Assembly: GCA_026120035.1 (NCBI GenBank)
Contig: JALRME010000036.1
Coordinates: forward strand, 124,001-188,000
Reading direction: 5' to 3'
DNA from: Coleophoma eucalyptorum
Lineage: Eukaryota > Ascomycota > Leotiomycetes > Helotiales > Dermateaceae
DNA: 64,000 bases
This document shows positions 57,727-64,000 of the stretch, in pieces. Every line of letters begins with the position of its first letter. The stretch's first letter is position 1. Made by a program: the position numbers and the translations under genes. The notes beneath the pieces are model-generated. The model saw only the letters and a program-made list of their open reading frames with translations, was not told where the DNA came from and did no database searches.

Positions 57727-59328
57727 TTAAGTCTCCATACCCTCAAGTACTTGTAGAAGTCCTCCGACAAGATATAGACTGCCAGTAACGAAAACCATCA
57801 ATTTTTGATCCTCGCGCAGTTCCAGCGCAGTGGTACGAGCATATTCGACTGCTTCTTCAACACTGCCAAAGACGAAACATGCAGAAGCGCTGTCTTGGCT
57901 CCGGAGAGTGTCAGCGAGAATCCTTTGTAAAGAAGTGTCGACAGGTGCTTGTTCTCCATCTGGGTTACCATCTTGCTTAAAAGGATTATTACTACAGAAA
58001 ACTGCATGATCAAGTATTGGCCTTTGGGTATCAGTTTCTTGCTGAATATTTGCAAGCAAGGTCTTCAGAAGAGCGCTTGCATCTCGATCCTGCTGGTTGA
58101 AAATAAGCATAGTCTTGACAGGCCTCTCGGATTTATTATGTTGCATCCATCCTGCTTCAGTAAGCTTCCGACAATACCATGAAGCGGCTGCCTGAAGACT
58201 CTCATGCGTATGCGCACCATCTATAAGCCAGGCGATGTTCCCTTCCTTGCAGGTCTGACATCTCCCTGGCCAGCTGACAGATTCAAGTCCGTCTTTGAAC
58301 CGCTCAGGAAGTTGGTTTCCAATATCGGAATTTGGGCCGATAACCCCAAGGCTCTGTAAATGAGATGCTGCAACTGCAACTGCCAGGCTTGCATTATCCT
58401 TCTGGAATTCGCCTTCTAGGCTAAGCTGGATTTTACCTGTATCAAAAAGAGCCAGCTTTTCTTGGACTGCGAATGCTACGCCTTTCTCTGCTGCTCTATT
58501 GACAAGTACAGCCTCAGCTTCAGGTAACTGCACAACTGAAAAGGCGGGAACGCCATTTTTCATGATTCCAGCTTTATGCCATGCAATCTGCTCAATCGTA
58601 TTCCCAAGCATACCAACATGGTCGATACCCAACTTTGTAATTGCAGTTACAGATACAGCATTTGCGGGTAAGATGTTCGTTGAATCATACTCGCCACCAA
58701 TACCACACTCGATGACCGCATTTGTAACACCTTCGCTAATAAAAGTGTGGAAGGCCATAATCGTCAGATAACGAAAATAACCTGGTTTTGTCTCCATAGA
58801 ATTACTATCAGACTGAGCAGAAAATCGATCCCAGAGCTCGAAGAAGTACTTCGCGAAGAGCTTTTCGGAGATAGCATTGCCATCAATGCGGATTCTCTCT
58901 CGAGTCGAGATAAGATGCGGAGAAGTATAAACCCCAATTCTACCCATATCTCTGCCACCTTGACTCTGGTATTGCTCCAGTATGCCCTCCACCATAGCAC
59001 ATACGCTCCCCTTCCCCTTCGTTCCAGCCACATGTATACACTTCAATCCCGCCTTCGCAAAGTCCTCGACTTCGTAACCAGCTTTCCTGGTCCAAGAAAT
59101 CATCTCAGGGATAGCGTAGGCATTCATGGATGTACTAGAATTGGAGACGGAAGATGTGATAGCGCGATTGGACTGTAAACTTGCGAGAAGCTTGATTGCT
59201 TCTGCGTAGGTTCGGCCATCATTGTGCCTGCTGGAGGATGCGCTGAACATCCTGTGGATGTTGATTCTGTTGCTGATGGAATTGTGGCTGCGCCCCAGTG
59301 ACGGTGGTCTACAGCGAACAAATAGCAT
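57727..59328 (-). CDS. MET7: Folylpolyglutamate synthase
   Basis: A single exon of 533 aa. The Mur-ligase ATP loop reads HVAGTKGKGSVCAMVEGIL at about residue 95. Folate-site and metal-site blocks follow: GVYTSPHLISTRERIRI, IECGIGGEYDSTN, ITKLGIDHVGMLGNTIEQIAWHKAGI, and WLIDGAHTHESLQAA in the C-terminal domain. The enzyme adds glutamates to tetrahydrofolates, keeping them in the cell and making better substrates for one-carbon and methionine metabolism. The first 35 residues are Arg/Ser-rich without acidic residues, as in a mitochondrial presequence. A second ATG at codon 27 (MFSASSS) could give a shorter cytosolic form; dual location is known for this enzyme. The last residues (ALELREDQKLMVFVTGSLYLVGG) are a good family end. 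Confidence 0.95.
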   Translation of the reverse strand: MLFVRCRPPSLGRSHNSISNRINIHRMFSASSSRHNDGRTYAEAIKLLASLQSNRAITSSVSNSSTSMNAYAIPEMISWTRKAGYEVEDFAKAGLKCIHVAGTKGKGSVCAMVEGILEQYQSQGGRDMGRIGVYTSPHLISTRERIRIDGNAISEKLFAKYFFELWDRFSAQSDSNSMETKPGYFRYLTIMAFHTFISEGVTNAVIECGIGGEYDSTNILPANAVSVTAITKLGIDHVGMLGNTIEQIAWHKAGIMKNGVPAFSVVQLPEAEAVLVNRAAEKGVAFAVQEKLALFDTGKIQLSLEGEFQKDNASLAVAVAASHLQSLGVIGPNSDIGNQLPERFKDGLESVSWPGRCQTCKEGNIAWLIDGAHTHESLQAAASWYCRKLTEAGWMQHNKSERPVKTMLIFNQQDRDASALLKTLLANIQQETDTQRPILDHAVFCSNNPFKQDGNPDGEQAPVDTSLQRILADTLRSQDSASACFVFGSVEEAVEYARTTALELREDQKLMVFVTGSLYLVGGLLQVLEGMET

Positions 59329-59856
59329 AGCTACATGGACCTATATCTTTTCAAAGGCGGCACAGCGCAAGAACCGAAGTCTCAGACCAAAGCGAAAGGC
59401 TTTGAGGTTAGAATTTTGGTGAAGGCTAAGGAGATAGATGAGAGCTCGCGACCTTTTTGTCAGCCTTGCTCAGACCAGGCTGAAGGCAAGGACCAATCAG
59501 GTGTTCTGTACCCCAAAAATGCTTTCTATACTGATTTTTAAGTCGAGTCAGTGAATAAGTTGTGATTTATCTGTTGTATTGTGGAACATGTCATAGATTT
59601 TAAACGGCAAGATTTCTTGTGATAACTTTCTGGTTTCTGTTTCTCAACTAGCCTCATAGAAAGTCCCAGCGAAGTGGAATATCTAGTAGAAACCATAGCT
59701 AAAAGTCCGCAGAGCCATCGTATAAATGCAAATTTCAGTTTTCTAATAAATCTTAAAGACAAAATCAGAGCAAGGAATGCTATAACGCCATGAATGAATG
59801 CCCTGGAAATTAGCACAAGCAAAACTACACTTTTCCAACCACATATCAGATCATAT
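59329..59856. other. Intergenic, 5' of folate gene / 3' of ABC transporter
   Basis: About 530 bases holding the folylpolyglutamate synthase upstream region and the AT-rich 3' end of the ABC transporter. Short frames only. Confidence 0.45.
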
Positions 59857-62800
59857 TCAAACACTACCAGAAACCATTGAGATCAACTTTTCCTTCTCTC
59901 CACTCTCCTTGATCATGCTGGCAAAGATACCGTCTCTTTGCCAGAGGTCCTTCGGCGTGCCGAATTCGCCGACTCTACCTTCATCCATGACAAGAATTTT
60001 GTCGAAATCAGCGATCGTGCTGAGACGATGTGCAATGACGATCAATGTGCTGTCGTCAAATTCTTCTCGAATACTGCGCTGGATCAATGCATCTGTGGCC
60101 ATGTCGACTGCGGATGTCGCTTCATCAAGGACCATGATCTTAGGACGTGAGACGATCGCTCGCGCTAGGCAGAGGAGTTGACGTTGTCCTTGAGAAAGAT
60201 TCAGCCCACCTTCTGTGATAGGTGATACAAGTGAATTGAAGATGTTAGTATTCTGTTGCTGTCCTGGTGTTGCAGGTGTTGTAAGGTCTACGTTTGATGG
60301 GGCCGAGGATGGTGTGACTAAATGCACTCTTTCAAGAGCCTCCCGAAGTTCGCTGTCTTCGTGTTCATCAAAAGCATCCAGATTGGAGCGTACCGTACCG
60401 CTGAATAGAACTGGATCTTGGGGGATAATTGCAAGGCGAGATCGAAGAGCCTGGAGTTTGATCTTGGAGATATCCAGCCCATCAATGTGAATGCTTCCTT
60501 CTCGGGCTTCCAGGAAGCGGAAAAGGGCAAGAGTCAAACTGCTTTTGCCAGCTCCTGTACGGCCGACGACTCCGACACGCTCATTGCGTTCGACATTAAA
60601 TGTTAGCCCTTTAAGCACGGCAGGTAAGTCGTCTGCATATCCCACGACAAGGCTGTCGACTGAGAGGCGGCCCTCAGATGGCCAAGCTGCAGGAGGATCT
60701 GCACCATCCAGTGACTCAGTCTTGAGGTTCGAATACTCTAGAATACGCTCTGCAGCATTCATATCAAGCTCGAGGTTTGTGTAGTGGCGAATAGTCCAAA
60801 TCACTGTCGATGTGTATTCCAAAGCAAAGGCAAGGGCAAATCCGGCCAAAGACGCATCAATTCCATCCATAGTGATAATAAGAGCTGCGACAATCGTAGC
60901 AAAGAACGACCCAACCACAGACATGCGCCAGCCCATCCAGCGATTGAAAGCCCACAAGTGCCAATATGTTGTAGCGTGGTCATCAATTCGTGAAAACATG
61001 CGAGTGACGTATGTGTCCGTCTTGGAGAAGGCACGAATGGTTCCAACACCAGTAAGGGCACTGCTGAACTGATCAAAGTAAGGGGACTTTGCGTTGGACT
61101 CGAGTCGTTTTACTTCTCGTGCGCCAGACATATAAAGCTTCGCAATATATATACATATCGAGAGGAGTGCAAGGGCTAATAGAAGAATCCAAGGTGATAC
61201 AAATACACTTAGGAGCAATTAGTTTACAATACACTAGATGTCTGCGAGGAAGACTTACCCGGCCACAATTACGCCGATAACACGGAAGAGGTTATTTGAC
61301 GCGCCAGCAATATCGTTTGCCAGTCTGCCATCAAGAACGTTGAAATCTGCAGTGAAACGGTTGAGGATTCTTCCCAGAGGAACAGTATCAATCCATCTTA
61401 ATGGAGTTCGGAGAATTGTAAAGCTGAGCTTGTCGAAAAGCTTTCTGGAGGCACGGATAGATCCAGTATAGATGTAGAAATATCTAGCAGTTCCAAGAAT
61501 TGCTGCGGTTATAGATATCGCAACATAGATACCCAGGTAATACGTCAAGTTGTTCTCCGCTGGTGGCATTGGTGAAGTGGCATTTGCAGAGGCCAAGTAC
61601 ATCGATGACACGTCTTGAACCTGGAATGCAGCATGGAATGTTTGAGCATCACTTGCCACTTCTCCATAGCTTCCAGTCCATAGTCTCAACCACCAAGCGC
61701 GACCTATTGTCTTGTTAGTGACCGAGCTAGCATCATCATTCTATAGTTATAATCTTCAATAGCATAGCGAGCAATATTAGGAACGGAGCACCCACCAAGT
61801 GTGATAAGCTGGAGAACACTGAAAGCAGCAAGAGCAGTAAGCCAGAAAGGATATCCTCCAGAGGAGTTCAGATATCCCAGGTACACGGCGCTTTTAACAC
61901 GACCTTTCTCTCGGCTTTCATCTTCGACGAACTTCTTTGGGGTGGGTTTCTTTGAATCTACCTTTTTCAACGGCTCTCCACTGCTTTCTCCATCGCTAGA
62001 CTCCTCAGAATTGACAGCCGTAGGATCCTCATCCGCCTCGATTTCCTGTACTGACTGGTGGCTGACGATTTGTTGCAATGTGCCTGATTCCTCTAGGTCC
62101 CGTGTTAGACCAGCATTTTGGACAGTTCCATCTCCAAGCTCAACGATATAAGTTGTCTTCGGCTTGCAAAGCTCCACATGATGCGTAACCAAAATTCTAG
62201 TTCGTCCAACTCCTAGCTCGCCTGTGAGACCCTTCTCAAAGATGAAGCGCCCAACGTGAGCGTCAACAGCACTGAAAATGTCATCGAGGACCAGTATTCC
62301 TGCTCTTGAATAGAGGGCTCGCGCGAATGTTACTCTCCATCGCTGGCCACCACTTAAGTTAATTCCGTTAGCCCCGATCTCAGTGCTCTCGCCATCAGTA
62401 AGCATTTCCATATCTTTTGTCAATGCACAAACTTCGATGACCTTCTTGTACCGATAATCATCATAAGGCAGCCCGAAAATAATGTTATCACGGATGCTTG
62501 CATTTTCAATCCAGGGAATCTGGGCGACAAATGCAATGGCCGATGGAATGATCCAGTTATCCTTGTTGGCCAGGTGGTCCTTGCGATCTTTACTCAAAGG
62601 CGGCTTAGGGACGTTGATCTTGCCATTTAATACATCTACTTCGCCAAGAATTGAGGCTAATAGAAGACTCTTGCCTGTGCCAGTCTTGCCACTCACAACT
62701 GATAATTCATTCTCAGGGAAAGCAATGTCCAGGTTGCGTAGCACATATCGTTCGGATTCGTCTTCCTTTTCCTCATCGGATGGCCAGGCGATAGATGCGT

Positions 62801-64000
62801 TTTCGAAGGAGATATTAGGCGAGTCGATCTTGTTCAAACTGATTTCTGGCGCGTTAAGATACTTTTCGATTCTCTCAATCGACACCCAGGCGTCAAGAAG
62901 ATCCGTGGTCAACTCTGGAATGACGGCCAAGGTTACCTCAAGGTTTCCGAAGATCCCAATGGCAGTGAAAGCGACAGATGGAGTCAATTCGCCATAAATG
63001 ATGGAATAGACGGCCAACGAAGTTGCAGCTAGTGCAATGGGGTTCGCAATCCAGCAGAATATCAGGAACGTGTCAGACACGAACACATTCCACTGCTCAG
63101 ACAGTTCCTTGCCTCGGACTTTGGCCAACTTTGCATGCCAATTGGTCTCCAAAGCACTAAATTTGATCTGTCTGATACCTTGAAGAGCTTCCGTGACTAC
63201 CCCCATCTTCACATCTCTGACCTTCATCAGCCTATCTTGGGCAGCTGAATATCTTCGACTGAAGAAGATATTGACAGGGATTGTGAGGGACATGGCAATA
63301 AATCCAGCCAGTAAGCTCTTCCATCCAATAATGCTAATCAAGAAAGTAAAGGAAACAATAAGTTTGAACACACTTCCCATAAGATAGTTGTTGAAAGAGC
63401 TGAAATCCGCGACTCTAACTGTGTCGACGGCAATCAAATTGACAGTAGATTGTTTCCCTTTGATTTCCTCTTCCTCGACCTCGATCTCAGGTTTATCGCC
63501 TGCAGCTATCCAACATGTCAACTTACTTTCTTTACTGAATTGTGGGGACTTACCTGAGTCTGGAATATTTGCAATATCTGAGGGATTTGCAGATTCAGCG
63601 TCTTTGTTTGATTTTGATGCTCCCTTCACATCTTTGCGGCGCATAGACTTCTGGAAGATTAGAGCAGAAAGTTGAGCTCGAATGGGAATGCCGATATGGC
63701 ACCAAGAAATCCAAAAGAGCCATGCTTCAATGACCCCTGCTGCGAGCGTAGAAAAGCAAAGGGCTAGGACCCAAATCCAAGCATCTGAGGTAATTGCCTT
63801 ACCAGCGTCTCGCAGTTCTAAATTTCGGAGGATGTGAAGGAGGCAGAACTGAGGGGCAAAATTTGTGAAACAAGTGATCGCAGTCAAGAGCCATTGAAGG
63901 CCAAAAGCCATTTTATGTTCCAGCATGGTCTCTATCCAAAGTTTCCGGGTGTGCTTCTTGGTTGCCCAGCGTTCACTCAGGTCTTTAGAACGGGTAAGGT
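59857..64000 (-). CDS. ABC transporter, ABCC/MRP subfamily (5' end outside the window)
   Basis: Exons in the window: 64000..63554, 63505..61796, 61703..61259 and 61207..59857. The open frame runs off the edge at 64000 with [18 protein letters not shown], an ABCC linker sequence, so the TMD0 and start are missing. TMD1 follows; NBD1 has GKTGTGKS (Walker A), [15 protein letters not shown] and [15 protein letters not shown]2 precedes NBD2 with [23 protein letters not shown] and [12 protein letters not shown]. Thus NBD1 has Asp where NBD2 has the catalytic Glu, the asymmetry normal in ABCC proteins. An acidic linker ([20 protein letters not shown]) separates the halves, and a charged insert interrupts TMD1. 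It should export conjugates or drugs at the vacuolar or plasma membrane. About 1380 residues are present. Confidence 0.93.

Noticed and set aside
1..64000. CRISPR arrays, insertion sequences, prophage, operon-style ribosome binding sites
   Set aside because: The window is eukaryotic; no such arrays or transposase genes were seen, and bacterial translation signals do not apply.

Overview
The window looks like nuclear DNA of a filamentous ascomycete (Pezizomycotina). Protein genes carry many short introns of about 45 to 105 bases with GT..AG ends, two tRNA genes contain short anticodon-loop introns, and the gene content (pectin lyase, Zn2Cys6 regulator, Pth11-like rhodopsin-fold receptor, OPT and MFS transporters, Baeyer-Villiger monooxygenase) is typical of plant-associated or saprotrophic moulds. 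A leotiomycete is my best guess, but that is inference. Genes lie on both strands with no operon-like order.

Layout: 0.3-2.2 kb Rtc5-like TLDc protein (-); 3.2-4.1 kb aquaporin (-); 4.1-6.6 kb gene-poor, with one possible decayed NTF2/SnoaL-like gene; 6.6-8.0 kb M20 dipeptidase (+); 8.1-9.1 kb secreted two-repeat cysteine protein (-); 10.2-12.2 kb pescadillo/NOP7 (-) divergent from PIG-U/GAB1 (+) at 12.5-13.8 kb; 14.1-16.1 kb Rrn9-domain protein with AT-hooks and a zinc finger (+); 17.3-18.5 kb pectin lyase (+); tRNA-Leu(AAG) at 19.4 kb; 21.8-22.7 kb GPI-anchored-type secreted protein (+); 23.7-25.5 kb MFS transporter (+) convergent with a mitochondrial dicarboxylate carrier (-), which is divergent from succinyl-CoA:3-ketoacid CoA transferase (+, 27.6-29.4 kb); 29.8-30.8 kb AhpD-like protein (-) divergent from a Zn2Cys6 factor (+, 31.5-34.4 kb), itself convergent with a type-B carboxylesterase (-, to 36.3 kb); 39.0-42.1 kb OPT transporter (+); tRNA-Lys(CTT) at 42.7 kb (-); 43.2-45.2 kb Baeyer-Villiger monooxygenase (-); 47.5-48.9 kb rhodopsin-fold membrane protein (+); 50.3-51.3 kb protein with a 13-residue KSSHRSR repeat (+); 52.8-54.6 kb PsiD-like decarboxylase of the phosphatidylserine decarboxylase family (+); 54.8-57.0 kb glycine-rich plus Q/P-rich protein (-); 57.7-59.3 kb folylpolyglutamate synthase (-); 59.9-64.0 kb ABCC transporter (-), whose 5' part lies outside the window.

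How the genes fit together: most are independent housekeeping functions (ribosome biogenesis, GPI anchoring, Pol I transcription, folate, mitochondrial C4-acid and ketone-body metabolism) mixed with environment-facing genes. I see no convincing biosynthetic gene cluster. The monooxygenase, receptor and PsiD-like decarboxylase are within 12 kb of each other but separated by long gaps and unrelated genes. The less usual items are the duplicated-domain secreted protein, the PsiD-like decarboxylase with a GGSS site, the exact 39-base coding repeat, and two proteins with uncommon domain combinations. I did not find a clearly new multi-gene system. Exon boundaries below were derived by hand from splice consensus and frame continuity; every multi-exon model closes in frame.
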